Assembly: GCA_020636435.1 (NCBI GenBank)
Contig: JACJXX010000001.1
Coordinates: 992,001 to 1,056,000, forward strand
Direction of reading: 5' to 3'
DNA from: Lewinellaceae bacterium
Lineage (GTDB): Bacteria > Bacteroidota > Bacteroidia > Chitinophagales > Saprospiraceae
Length of the DNA: 64,000 nt
Part shown: positions 8,375-19,088 of the stretch, piece by piece
Layout of the letters: each line of letters opens with the position of its first letter
Numbering within the stretch: position 1 is the stretch's first letter
The notes under the pieces: model-generated
Seen by the model: the letters and a program-made list of their open reading frames with translations, nothing else
Told to the model about the DNA's origin: nothing
Database searches by the model: none
Position numbers and translations under genes: made by a program

Positions 8375-8519
8375 AGGCTGAGGCTGAGGCTGAGGATTCC
8401 GGAGGCAAGGATGGTTGGACAAGCAGAACCGGGAGCGTTTTCCCGGTAAATCCTAGCTTTATACCGTTGCTCCCCGCCCTCAACCTCAACCTTAACCTTA
8501 ACCTCAACCTTAACCTTCA
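8375..8519. repeat. Hexamer repeat tracts
   Basis: Three and a half copies of AGGCTG lie at 8375-8395 and seven copies of CCTYAA-type hexamers (CCTCAA/CCTTAA) at 8478-8519. They lie between convergent genes, and the 250-base gap holds nothing else recognisable. Confidence 0.75.
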
Positions 8520-8575
8520 CATTAATTTATCCTAAAAGATCAGTGTACGATCCAAATTTGCACAACCTGCCTGCC

Positions 8576-9631
8576 TCACCAATTGGCAGGGCAACGGATA
8601 CAATCCCGGATGTCGCCGATATTGGCCTGCACCGACAACTCCACCGCCCCCGCCAGTTGGGAGACATTGGTAAGCGGCGACACATTCACGTCATAGGAAA
8701 CGCCGAAGCTCCAGTCGCCATAATCAACCCGCATATAAGGCGTAACCGAATCAAAAGTAAACCCCGCATCTCCTGCGCGGCGCCCCACCCGGCCGTAGAG
8801 GCCCAGGTAGAAACCATTGCCCTTCTGGTTTTCCGCCAGTTGCCAGAGGGCGCCGGCGGACAGCATCCGCTGTTTGCTGTTTTTGAATAGGGCTTGCTGG
8901 CGATAGAAAAACTGGAGGGACAGCTCCTTGCTGTCGGCGCTGCGGTTGGTGGAAAGGCCAAACTGCCCCTGCAGCGACCAGCCCATGCCCACCCGGTTGC
9001 CGGTTTGAGCGTCTTCCAGGAAAGAGTACAAAGGCTGGTTGATGTGGAGCAGGCTGGCGCCGACCTGCCAGGCCGCCTCCGTATCGTACAGCAAAAGGCC
9101 GGCGGACAAGTCAAAAACGGTGCGCTGGAGTTGGTCGAAAGATTCAAAATTATCCAGGTTCGGATCATACCCTATGCCATCGAATTGCTCTTCAAAAGCC
9201 AGCCGGCTTTCATCGATGCGGTAGTTCCAGCCACCGCCGCGTACGCCGCCCGCCAGAAACATTCCCTGGTTGACCTGCTGGTGATACGCCATGCTCAGCA
9301 TGGCCTGCCCGTCGGAATAGCGCGAATCCCCCGCCTGGTTGGCCTGAGCGCTGACGCCAAAGGCGAAGAAGCTGAGGTCCAGGCAATTGCGCCATTCAAA
9401 TGCCGCCAACGCGGAGTGATAGGACCGCCCCCCCAACACACTCGGCCATTGGTTGCGGTACTGCAGAGACAATCGCGCCGGGCCCGGGCTCAGCCCGGTA
9501 AATCCCGGATTGGCGTAAGCCGGCGTTCGGCTAAACTGCGAAAAATGGGCGTCCTGGGCTGCTGCCGGGCTGTCGGCAAACAGGAAAGCCAGCAAGAGGA
9601 GAAAGGAGGATAAGGCCGTAGCGTGTTGCAT
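8576..9631 (-). CDS. PorP/SprF family T9SS membrane protein
   Basis: A 351-residue outer-membrane protein. Signal peptide residues 1-25 end in AAAQ. The mature start, DAHFSQFSRTPAYANPGFTG, is the PorP/SprF signature (x-HFSQF-x(5)-NP-x-x-G). The remainder is beta-barrel-like with regular aromatic strands. PorP/SprF proteins are paired with particular type IX secretion substrates, especially type B-sorted ones, and help attach them at the surface. The gene lies 60 bases downstream of the giant type B substrate on the same strand, so the two very likely form an operon and a functional pair. Confidence 0.92.
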   Translation of the reverse strand: MQHATALSSFLLLLAFLFADSPAAAQDAHFSQFSRTPAYANPGFTGLSPGPARLSLQYRNQWPSVLGGRSYHSALAAFEWRNCLDLSFFAFGVSAQANQAGDSRYSDGQAMLSMAYHQQVNQGMFLAGGVRGGGWNYRIDESRLAFEEQFDGIGYDPNLDNFESFDQLQRTVFDLSAGLLLYDTEAAWQVGASLLHINQPLYSFLEDAQTGNRVGMGWSLQGQFGLSTNRSADSKELSLQFFYRQQALFKNSKQRMLSAGALWQLAENQKGNGFYLGLYGRVGRRAGDAGFTFDSVTPYMRVDYGDWSFGVSYDVNVSPLTNVSQLAGAVELSVQANIGDIRDCIRCPANW

Positions 9632-9691
9632 GGTTATGATTTGTGTTCGCTGAATGCAGATTCAGAAAAAGTCTGGTCCTATTGTTTTCCA

Positions 9692-12600
9692 TCACCGGAT
9701 CAAAGTCACGTTGCCTTTGGCCACGCGGACGAAACCATCGGCGAAAAGCAGCTCTGCGTAGTAGGTGTACACGCCCTGCTCAGCTTTCTGGCCCTTGAAC
9801 GTACCGTTCCAGCCGCAGTCCTGCAGCTCCGAAGCCGGGCAATCCAGCGCTTCGTACACCAACTCCCCCCAACGGTCGAAAACGCGAAGAACCGGCGCGC
9901 TTACCAAACCGGAATTCGTATTCATAATGCGGAACACATCATTGTGGCCGCTTCCGTCGGGGGTAAACGCATTGGGAATGAAGATGCCCCGTTCCCGTTC
10001 GATGGCCACCTGGATAATAGCGGTGTCTCTCTTGATACAACCCTTTTCGTTGGTGACTTCCACCAGGTACCTTGTCGTAAAAAAGGGTGTAGCCTCGGGA
10101 TTGACGATTGAATTGTCGGACAAGCTCCCGCCGGGAGACCAGACGACCTGGGTTCCGGCCTGGTTGACGTTGACCACCAGATTTACCGATTCTCCCAGTT
10201 CAATGAAAAAGGAGTCCCTAATTATGCGGGCGATGAGTTCCTGAACCTGAGGAACCAGTACCTCCCTGGTGGCGAGGCATCCCTGAGCGGACTCCAGCTC
10301 GAGGGTATAGGTACCCGGCGCCAGGCCTTCGTGGTGCGTGCCGGCCTGGCTGTAACCCTGCCCGGAGAAGACGACAAAGTCGTCGGGCGCCGCCTCCACA
10401 TCTAGGGTATAACCCTCCTCCTGCGTGCAGGTTTCTATCAGTTCGTAATTGCCCTCCGGCGGGCCGTAGATGGTCAATTGCCGGACAGCAGTGTCCCGGC
10501 AGATTCCTTCATTAGTGACAATGAGCCGTACCTCAAAGTCGCCCGCAGCCTCATAGGTATGGGTAAAATCCGCTTCCGAGCCCGTGCTGCCGTCTCCCAG
10601 TTCCCACCTCAACCCGGTAGCGCCGGTAGAATGGTCTGAGAAAAGGACGGCGGCAGGGGCACAAATTTCTTCCTGGTTTATTTCGAAATCTGCTGTTGGG
10701 CCAGGGCGTACATAGACTGGCCGGGTTAGCGAATCGCGGCAGCCCAGCCCGGAAACCGCGATCAAAGTGGCGTCGAAAACGCCGGCGGAATTGTAAATGT
10801 GGGAAACCTGGCAGGCGTCGGCGCCATTGCCATCGCCGAAAAACCACAGGCAGGAAGCATTGCCGATGCTCTGGCTCAGGAAGTTGGCGGCAGCGCCCTG
10901 GCATACGGAGTCCATTTCCGCTATGGCCACTATGGGCAGCGGCGCAATCTCAAGCGGCCCTCTGGCCAAGGTGTTCCGGCAGCCCTGCGCGGTTACAGCC
11001 GTAACCCTGGGAAAATAAGTGCCGGCAGTAGCATAAATATGCTGTGCCACAGAGGCCAGGGTGCTGTCGCCGTCCCCAAAGTAAAGAATCTGCCCGTCGG
11101 CGTTGGTGATGACATCAAACCGAACCGGGTTTTCGGCACAGGCGCTGGGCAAAAAGTTTAACGCTACTTCCGGAAGCGGCAGCGCCACTATCGGCACGGC
11201 CATGCTGTCTGCGCCACAGCCTTCCACGTAAAGGGCCACTTCATACACGCCCGGGGCTTCGAAAATGTGCCCCACGGACGAACCAGTATATACATTTCCA
11301 TCAGAAATGACCCAGCGCACCGGCGCGCCCGGCGTGGAGAAGCTCTCCAGCCTCAGCGTGTCGCCCACGCATACCTCCTGGGCCGAGCTGTTGATCAGGG
11401 CGCTGACATCGGTGGGGTTGACCACCACCAGTTGTTCCATAGAGTCTCTCCCGCAGCCGTTCTGCGCCACCAGCAGAATGGACAGGGTATCCGGCATGCC
11501 TTCCGCAAAGGGGATGATCGGCGGCGGGTTGACGGTGCTGTAAATGCGGTCCAGCGTGCGGCTGTTCATAAACCAGAAATTCTGTTCGGGGTTGCCGGTG
11601 CTGATGTTATTCAGGTATAAAGTGTCGCCGCTGCACAATCCTTCGAAAGTAACGCCGAAATTGGCCTGAGGCTGGGGCAAAACAATAATCTCCGTTGTGT
11701 CCGCTGCACCGCCACAGCCGTTGGCAACGGAAAGGGTGACGGTGTAGGCCGTATCGGCAATGCCTTGCGGGAAAGTAACGGCGCCCGGCGAAGCGAGGAA
11801 AGAGGTGTCCAGCCCTCCGAAATCCCAGACAAAGGAAAGGTTGTCGCCAACACTCTGGTTGTCAAAGGTTACGGAAAGCGGTGCACAGCCTTGATTGACA
11901 TCTGTGTTGAAAGAGACCAGTTCCGGAGCCTGAGAAACGTATACATCCCGGGCCAGTTGAGCGCTGCACACCACACTGCCGTCGAGGGGGTTGAGGCTCT
12001 CGGCAGTCAGGGTGACGGTAAATGTATTGGACTGAGCATAAGGATGCTGGGGGTTCACTTCAGAAGACCCGGCGCTCATGTCGCCAAAGTCCCAGCTGTA
12101 TACATCGGCATTGATGGTTTCATTGGCAAAACTCACCGGCGCCCCTTCACAGGCCAGGGAATCGAAAGCAAAAGCCGGCTCGGGGAGGGGCAGTACAGTA
12201 AGCATGGCTTCCGCCGAGTTGCAGGCCTCTGGCAAGGCGTCGACGGTGTAGGTATACGCGTAGTCGCCAGGGCCGGGCAGCAATTGCACATTCACCTGGT
12301 TGCCGTTGGATACGCCAGGCCCCTGCCAGTCGCCGGAACCAGGGCTAGCGGCAGGCAAGTCTACCGCCCCATCGCTGACGCAGGCGAAAATGTCCTGCCC
12401 AACTGTAACGCTGTTGGCGGCGTCGAGCACCGTCAGTTCCACGGTATCGCGGCTTTCACAAGGGGTATTGGCGCCAATGGTGTAAACGTAAGCGTAAGCG
12501 CCGGGGCTGAGCAGCGATACCGTTACTTCCCCGGTATTGGAGTCGGCCTGGGGCCCGGCCCATTCTCCCCCGGCCGGCGTAGCCTCCAGAAACAGGGGAT

Positions 12601-14503
12601 TCCCGCCCGAACAGGCTATCATCGCCGGCTCCGCCACCTCCGCCTGCTCGTAATCCCTGAGTTCCAGGGTGAACGACAGGATGGTGTCGCATCCAAAGGG
12701 GCTGGTGTTGGTTACAGTAATGTCGGCGGTAGTAGCTCCAAACAGGGAATCGGCATTGAAGGCGCCGGTGGCCGAATTCACCACGCCGTCACCGCTCCAT
12801 GCCAGCGTACCGCCAGGAGTGGCTTGAAGATTGACCACATCCGCCAGCAGAATGTCTCCGCTGATCTCACAGGTAGAGGGGTTGGGAGCCACCGAAAGGC
12901 CGGGCAATGGTTCCACCCGGACCGTTTTGGTTTTTCGAATAGTGCAACCCGTCGGGTCGCCAAGCTCATAAGTTAGGTCGAATTCGCCTGCTCCGGCTGC
13001 TTCCGGGTCAAAAATGCCCTGGGCCGGATTTACGATTCCCGGCCCCGTCCAGATGCCGCCCGCCGGAGTAAAACTAAAGGTGGCCTGCCCGGCATCAACA
13101 CAGAAGGTGTCCAGGGGGGTGCCGATATCCACCTCCTCCGCTTCTACTACGTCAATGACCAGTTGGCCGGTTGATTCGCAGCCTCCGGCGCTGGCGACAT
13201 AAGTGAGGATATTCTGCCCGATATCGGCGGAATTCGGATCGAACAGCCCGCTTCCACTCACTCCATTGCCCGTCCACATTCCAGAGGAGGGGGTGGCTTG
13301 GAGCTGGAAGGGATCGGTAGTGTTGCAAACCAGGTCGATAGGAGCAAAGCTCACGTCTTCCCGGGCCAGCACTTCCACTGAATCCCGAAGGAAAAAATTG
13401 CCGCAGGGCCCGGAAGCGCTTAAGGTAAAAGAGTAAACCCCCGGGTTGGTGTAGGTAACGGTCGGAAAGGAATCCGTCGTGGAAGCCACATCCGCGCCTG
13501 GGAAAGTCCATTGCAGTTGGGAAACAGAACCATCGTAGGTAATATCCGGAGTGAAGACCAGGGTGTCGCAGGTTGGCGGCGGCGGCGGCCCCAGTATTAC
13601 AGACGGCACATCAAAGACTTCAAAGTCCAGCACGGCAGTATCCATCCCACAAGGGTTTTCGGCAATGAGCAGCGCCTGATAGGCGCCGTCGTTTGGAAAA
13701 TACCCTATTCCTGTAGAATCGGTGAAGTCCACTCCGGAATTGGGAAAAAACTGCCATTCAAACAGGTCCTCGTCAATCGAATTATTGAAGAACTCAAAGG
13801 TAGCGGGGGCGCAGTCCGAACTACTGATCAGTTCGGAATCTCCTATTGCGGTCGGCACATCCCGTATCTCGATCGTTTCTCGGGTGAAATCGCTGCCGCA
13901 CTGGTTGGTTACCCTTAGCCCTATATCGTAGAACCCTCGCTGATCGTAGATCACCGAAGGGTTGGCATCCTGGCTGCCCCCATTGTTTTCGAAGGTCCAC
14001 TCATAACTAAAGGTTTCCCCGTTGTTGCAGGAAGCATTCATGAAAGTGGCCACCTCCCCGACGCAAAGGGCCTCCGGCTCATCAAAAATAGCTACCGGTT
14101 CCACGCGTATCCGAACGAAGATGATGAGGCAATTGCGGCTCACCCCGGCCGGGCAGTTGTTGATGACAGTCATGATGATGGGAAGCGTCAGGGAGCTGGA
14201 GTTGACCAGGCAGGTGTCATCGGGAAAATCGTAGACATGCATAAAGCTGGGCGTTCCGGGAAGCTTCTCCACAATGCCGTCCCCCCAGTCGATGATGGTG
14301 GAGTCCACCAGGTTGGGGTCAGAATTGTTGATGAATTCGACCGTATCTCCTTCGCAGAAAAAGGTGGGGCTATCCGGCCCGAAGCCTCCCTGAGGTTGCA
14401 GGTCTCCACATTGATCGGCCAGGTTGCATTGGCCGGAAAGAGAATTTACAGACAGCAGCAGGGCAGCTATCCATAGAGCAATTCGGATCTTGGGCGCTGA
14501 CAT
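9692..14503 (-). CDS. Giant PKD-repeat surface protein with T9SS type B sorting domain
   Basis: A 1603-residue secreted protein. The signal peptide ends near LSGQ/CNLAD. The body is a string of Ig/PKD-like modules, with repeated words such as YSWDFGD, FVWDFGG, LWFFGDG and THTYEAAGDFEVRL, and a middle section of WTGPG/WSGDG modules. The last ~90 residues contain FIPNAFTPDGSGHNDVF, RVFDRWGELVY and WNGTFKG, the gliding-motility-associated type B sorting domain recognised by the type IX secretion system. Many paired cysteines suggest disulfides. It probably acts as an adhesin or surface filament; no enzyme domain is visible. The ATG at 14503 is preferred over an upstream in-frame start because it begins a clean signal peptide. 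The PorP/SprF partner follows it. Confidence 0.92.
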   Translation of the reverse strand: MSAPKIRIALWIAALLLSVNSLSGQCNLADQCGDLQPQGGFGPDSPTFFCEGDTVEFINNSDPNLVDSTIIDWGDGIVEKLPGTPSFMHVYDFPDDTCLVNSSSLTLPIIMTVINNCPAGVSRNCLIIFVRIRVEPVAIFDEPEALCVGEVATFMNASCNNGETFSYEWTFENNGGSQDANPSVIYDQRGFYDIGLRVTNQCGSDFTRETIEIRDVPTAIGDSELISSSDCAPATFEFFNNSIDEDLFEWQFFPNSGVDFTDSTGIGYFPNDGAYQALLIAENPCGMDTAVLDFEVFDVPSVILGPPPPPTCDTLVFTPDITYDGSVSQLQWTFPGADVASTTDSFPTVTYTNPGVYSFTLSASGPCGNFFLRDSVEVLAREDVSFAPIDLVCNTTDPFQLQATPSSGMWTGNGVSGSGLFDPNSADIGQNILTYVASAGGCESTGQLVIDVVEAEEVDIGTPLDTFCVDAGQATFSFTPAGGIWTGPGIVNPAQGIFDPEAAGAGEFDLTYELGDPTGCTIRKTKTVRVEPLPGLSVAPNPSTCEISGDILLADVVNLQATPGGTLAWSGDGVVNSATGAFNADSLFGATTADITVTNTSPFGCDTILSFTLELRDYEQAEVAEPAMIACSGGNPLFLEATPAGGEWAGPQADSNTGEVTVSLLSPGAYAYVYTIGANTPCESRDTVELTVLDAANSVTVGQDIFACVSDGAVDLPAASPGSGDWQGPGVSNGNQVNVQLLPGPGDYAYTYTVDALPEACNSAEAMLTVLPLPEPAFAFDSLACEGAPVSFANETINADVYSWDFGDMSAGSSEVNPQHPYAQSNTFTVTLTAESLNPLDGSVVCSAQLARDVYVSQAPELVSFNTDVNQGCAPLSVTFDNQSVGDNLSFVWDFGGLDTSFLASPGAVTFPQGIADTAYTVTLSVANGCGGAADTTEIIVLPQPQANFGVTFEGLCSGDTLYLNNISTGNPEQNFWFMNSRTLDRIYSTVNPPPIIPFAEGMPDTLSILLVAQNGCGRDSMEQLVVVNPTDVSALINSSAQEVCVGDTLRLESFSTPGAPVRWVISDGNVYTGSSVGHIFEAPGVYEVALYVEGCGADSMAVPIVALPLPEVALNFLPSACAENPVRFDVITNADGQILYFGDGDSTLASVAQHIYATAGTYFPRVTAVTAQGCRNTLARGPLEIAPLPIVAIAEMDSVCQGAAANFLSQSIGNASCLWFFGDGNGADACQVSHIYNSAGVFDATLIAVSGLGCRDSLTRPVYVRPGPTADFEINQEEICAPAAVLFSDHSTGATGLRWELGDGSTGSEADFTHTYEAAGDFEVRLIVTNEGICRDTAVRQLTIYGPPEGNYELIETCTQEEGYTLDVEAAPDDFVVFSGQGYSQAGTHHEGLAPGTYTLELESAQGCLATREVLVPQVQELIARIIRDSFFIELGESVNLVVNVNQAGTQVVWSPGGSLSDNSIVNPEATPFFTTRYLVEVTNEKGCIKRDTAIIQVAIERERGIFIPNAFTPDGSGHNDVFRIMNTNSGLVSAPVLRVFDRWGELVYEALDCPASELQDCGWNGTFKGQKAEQGVYTYYAELLFADGFVRVAKGNVTLIR

Positions 14504-14778
14504 AAGCTCGATAGTATTGGTAAAAAACAGCAAAGCCCCGGTGAACAGGCGGCGAACTGGCCTGTAGGGGCTACTCATGCGAAAAATTACTTATTGCAGG
14601 CTTAACAGGTTTTCAAAAAGACAACCTAAAGATAGGAATTAAAAGTATATATGCAAGGTGGGGTATTAATGTTTTATTGTTTCATGGGTTCACTGATCCA
14701 TTGCTGCATGGCAATGCAACCCGTGAACCAGTGAACCCATTAAGCGATGAACCAGTGCAGCCACAAAGCCACAGGCGC
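14504..14778. other. Intergenic gap with inverted repeat
   Basis: No gene seen. An 11-bp inverted repeat (TGGGTTCACTG at 14685-14695, CAGTGAACCCA at 14729-14739) lies 40 bases past the end of typA and contains a smaller palindrome. It could end typA transcription, although no T-run follows on the minus strand. Confidence 0.45.
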
Positions 14779-16584
<1,806 letters not shown>

Positions 16585-16602
16585 AAATGTCTTGTTTTTT
16601 TG

Positions 16603-16656
16603 CCTTTAAACTTCCCGCCTGCTTTAAAGGGAACTTCGGGGCGGGAACTTTAAAGG
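16603..16656 (-). promoter_or_regulatory. Leader hairpin before typA
   Basis: CCTTTAAACTTCCCGCC at 16603-16619 and GGCGGGAACTTTAAAGG at 16640-16656 are 17-base arms with one mismatch, ending 18 bases before the typA start. In the transcript this hairpin would stand next to the ribosome-binding region. A control role is inference; it may also be a dispersed palindrome. Confidence 0.45.
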
Positions 16657-16807
16657 CCGTTTTGTGCTTCGTTTTGATCACGAGGCTTGTTTAGACGTGC
16701 TCTGGAGCCGAAGTAACGCTCAGGGCATTAAGAGCGCTGATCTTTAAATCTGTGCCCCTGCTTGTCTTGCAAACAGATGTTTTCAGGTATAGTTTCGAAA
16801 CGGCGCG

Positions 16808-16815
16808 CAAAGATA
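16808..16815 (-). promoter_or_regulatory. Possible -7 box for typA
   Basis: Read on the minus strand this is TATCTTTG, matching TAnnTTTG. The leader to typA would be about 215 bases and include the 16603-16656 hairpin. No -33 TTTG is seen. Confidence 0.3.
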
Positions 16816-16891
16816 AGGGAAATTTGGATGGGGAGGATGGTTGGCATGAATTTTAACTGCAAAATTTACCCGGCCAAAAAACAGCGGCTTC

Positions 16892-17004
16892 TCGTTCGCG
16901 AGGGTCTACAGACGCGATGCGGATTAACCGGCCCGTACGGGCTGATTATGCCGCATCGAGACCAACCACCCGCCATAGGCGGTGGTGGAGTCTCTCGCGA
17001 ACGA
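16892..17004. repeat. 113-bp three-way-junction palindrome
   Basis: The closing stem is TCGTTCGCGAG (16892-16902) with CTCGCGAACGA (16994-17004), exact. Inside it are two further hairpins: CGATGCGG (16915-16922) with CCGCATCG (16951-16958), which itself contains the perfect palindrome GCCCGTACGGGC (16931-16942), and ACCACCCGCC (16965-16974) with GGCGGTGGT (16978-16986). The result is a clover-like fold in DNA or RNA, lying in the 970-base gap between typA and ftsZ. Confidence 0.75.
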
Positions 17005-17089
17005 TTCTATTCTTGGTTTTGGAATAAGGAATGTTGAATTTCTGAAACGTCACCCCGTTCAAGTGGGTGACGACGCGATACAGGGTTTA

Positions 17090-17275
17090 GGCACGACGAA
17101 AGAATAAACTGTCCATTCTGGCTTGTCCTTTTTGCGCCATGCGGCGTTGCTCCCCGACCCTTCGGGTGCGGGGCAGGCTATCACTCAGGTAGCTTTGGCT
17201 ATCCTCATTCTTCGCGCCTTGCCTGGCACAAAAATTACTGCCCCATAATTGAACACTTTATTCTTTCCTCGTGCC
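17090..17275 (-). mobile_element. 186-bp MITE, copy 2 (inverted relative to copy 1)
   Basis: Its reverse complement matches 3621-3806 over all 186 bases with three differences that I can count. It is flanked by TTA at 17087-17089 and 17276-17278, again a 3-bp duplication. It lies in the gap between typA and ftsZ. A small hairpin, GTCACCC/GGGTGAC, precedes it at 17049-17071. The rest of the gap (17276-17480) holds no gene that I recognise. Confidence 0.92.
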
Positions 17276-17483
17276 TTAGTATCGTCACCTTTCGTGATAG
17301 TCGACAGGCGAGCGTCAAAGCAGGGCAGGCGAGAGTCGCCAGTCGACATCACTTCCTTAAGTTGACGACATTAAATGCGGGGTTACTACCCCAAAAAAAA
17401 CAGCGGCTCCTCCCATTCCGGGAAAAGCCGCCGTTCCGATTTTGGATAGGTTAAAGGAGTGTTAAAAGTGGCCCTAAAAGAAA

Positions 17484-17511
17484 GAGGTTTGAGCGAAAAT
17501 GCTCAAACCTC
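17484..17511 (-). terminator. Rho-independent terminator after ftsZ
   Basis: GAGGTTTGAGC and GCTCAAACCTC form a perfect 11-bp stem with a 6-base loop. On the minus strand the stem is followed by TTTCTTTTAGG, a U-rich tail. It lies 43 bases past the ftsZ stop and probably ends the dcw transcript. Confidence 0.8.
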
Positions 17512-17554
17512 CCGTTATAGCGTGAAAAGAAATGATCTGACAATAACCCTTTCC

Positions 17555-18991
17555 TCAATCCACATTATCATGCAGGAAAGAGTTGCCCGCGCGGATTTCC
17601 GGTTCCTCGTCGTCGGAGATGGTCCACTTGGAACGAACCTGCTCGGAGCTATCCGGCACATCGTCCAGGTTGACGCCCCGGCGCTGGAAGGCCGGCTCGT
17701 TTTCCAGCTCGATCACCGCTTTGGGGTTGCTGAGTTTCACCCGGTGGCTGCGCAGTTTCTCGCGGCGCTTCCGCTCCTCTTCCATCCGCTTGCGCTGTGC
17801 CTCTTCCTGCTGCTCCTTATCCTCGTCCTTGAGGTAAGGCTCCTGGTAGGAATAGCGGTTGCGGAATTTATCGGCCGCAGCGCGGATGTCGTCAAAATCA
17901 AACGTTTTGGCCTGGTCTTCTTCCTCTTCAAAGCCTATGTCCGCCAAACCTTTTTTTTTCTTGTCCGATAGCTCGTCATCCAGGGAGACGACGATGCGGC
18001 TGTTGTCCACCTCTTTTTCCCGGTTTATTTTCTTGCGGTGCTCGAAGCCGGTGGCGATGACGGTCACGCTGATTTTGTCGCCCAGCGACTCATCGTAGCA
18101 GTTGCCCCAGATGAGGTCGGTGCCGAAGCCGGCCTCTTCCTGGACGAACTCGGTGATCTCGAAGATCTCGTCCATAGTGACCTCCTTCGTTCCCGAAGTG
18201 ATGTTCAGCAGGATGTGTTGGGCGCCCTGAATGTCGTTGTCCTCCAGCAGCGGAGAGTGCAGGGCCTCGTCTACGGCGCGCTTGGCGCGGTCGTCGCCGG
18301 CGGCGGATGCAGTGCCCATGATGGCCACGCCGCTATCGCGCATAACAGTATTTACGTCTTCGAAGTCGACGTTCACATAGCCAGGAACGGTAATGATCTC
18401 GGCGATGCCTTTGGCCGCCGTAGTCAGAATATTATCAGCATTGGCAAAAGCCTCGGAGATGGAGAGGTTGCCGTGGATCTGCCGCAGCTTGTCGTTGGAG
18501 ACTACGATCAGGGTATCGACGTGCCGTTTCAGTTCCTCCAGGCCTTCTCCGCCCTGGGAGATTCGCCGGCGCCCTTCAAAGGTGAAGGGAAGCGTAACAA
18601 TACCAACCGTAAGGATATCCATTTCCTTGGCGGTCTTGGCGATGATAGGGGCTGCGCCCGTACCGGTGCCGCCGCCCATGCCGGCGGTGATGAACAACAT
18701 CCGGCAGTTGTTTTCCAGATAGCGGCGCAGGTCCTCAATAGACTCCTCGCAGGCCATCTTTCCAATATTGGGCTTGGAGCCGGCGCCCCGGCCTTCCGTG
18801 AGGTTGGGGCCGAGTTGTATTTTGGTGGGCACCTTACTCAGTTCCATGGCCTGAGAGTCGGTATTGCAGATCGCGAAATCCACCCCCACTATCCCTTGCT
18901 TGAACATGTGGGTCACAGCATTGCTGCCGCCGCCACCTACGCCCAGCACTTTTATGATCGGGCTTTCATCCTTAGGCAAATCAAATACCAT
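17555..18991 (-). CDS. ftsZ: Cell division protein FtsZ
   Basis: A 478-residue tubulin-like GTPase that forms the Z ring. The nucleotide-binding GVGGGGSNAV (residues 17-26) and the tubulin signature GGGTGTGAAP (about 106-115) are present, as is the T7-loop region. The C-terminal third is a charged linker rich in EEQRKR, followed by the end peptide NSFLHDNVD, which plays the role of the FtsA-binding tail in Bacteroidota. It is the last gene of the dcw cluster, 97 bases after ftsA, and is followed by a strong terminator. Nothing about it is unusual for the phylum. Confidence 0.98.
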   Translation of the reverse strand: MVFDLPKDESPIIKVLGVGGGGSNAVTHMFKQGIVGVDFAICNTDSQAMELSKVPTKIQLGPNLTEGRGAGSKPNIGKMACEESIEDLRRYLENNCRMLFITAGMGGGTGTGAAPIIAKTAKEMDILTVGIVTLPFTFEGRRRISQGGEGLEELKRHVDTLIVVSNDKLRQIHGNLSISEAFANADNILTTAAKGIAEIITVPGYVNVDFEDVNTVMRDSGVAIMGTASAAGDDRAKRAVDEALHSPLLEDNDIQGAQHILLNITSGTKEVTMDEIFEITEFVQEEAGFGTDLIWGNCYDESLGDKISVTVIATGFEHRKKINREKEVDNSRIVVSLDDELSDKKKKGLADIGFEEEEDQAKTFDFDDIRAAADKFRNRYSYQEPYLKDEDKEQQEEAQRKRMEEERKRREKLRSHRVKLSNPKAVIELENEPAFQRRGVNLDDVPDSSEQVRSKWTISDDEEPEIRAGNSFLHDNVD

Positions 18992-19088
18992 AACTGCTAG
19001 TTTTTAATGTTTTGCCGGGCTTTTGAGGTTATTGCGCTCTGTGTGCAGCCCAACAGGAAATTTTCGTAAGTATCAGCTGAAAAACAAT

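Noticed and set aside
16892..17004. Integron attC site
   Set aside because: The fold is attC-like, but the conserved RYYYAAC/GTTRRRY core sites are not at the ends, and no integrase is nearby.
16762..17037. Plus-strand frame of 91 residues
   Set aside because: It crosses the three-way-junction palindrome and has no protein-like pattern.
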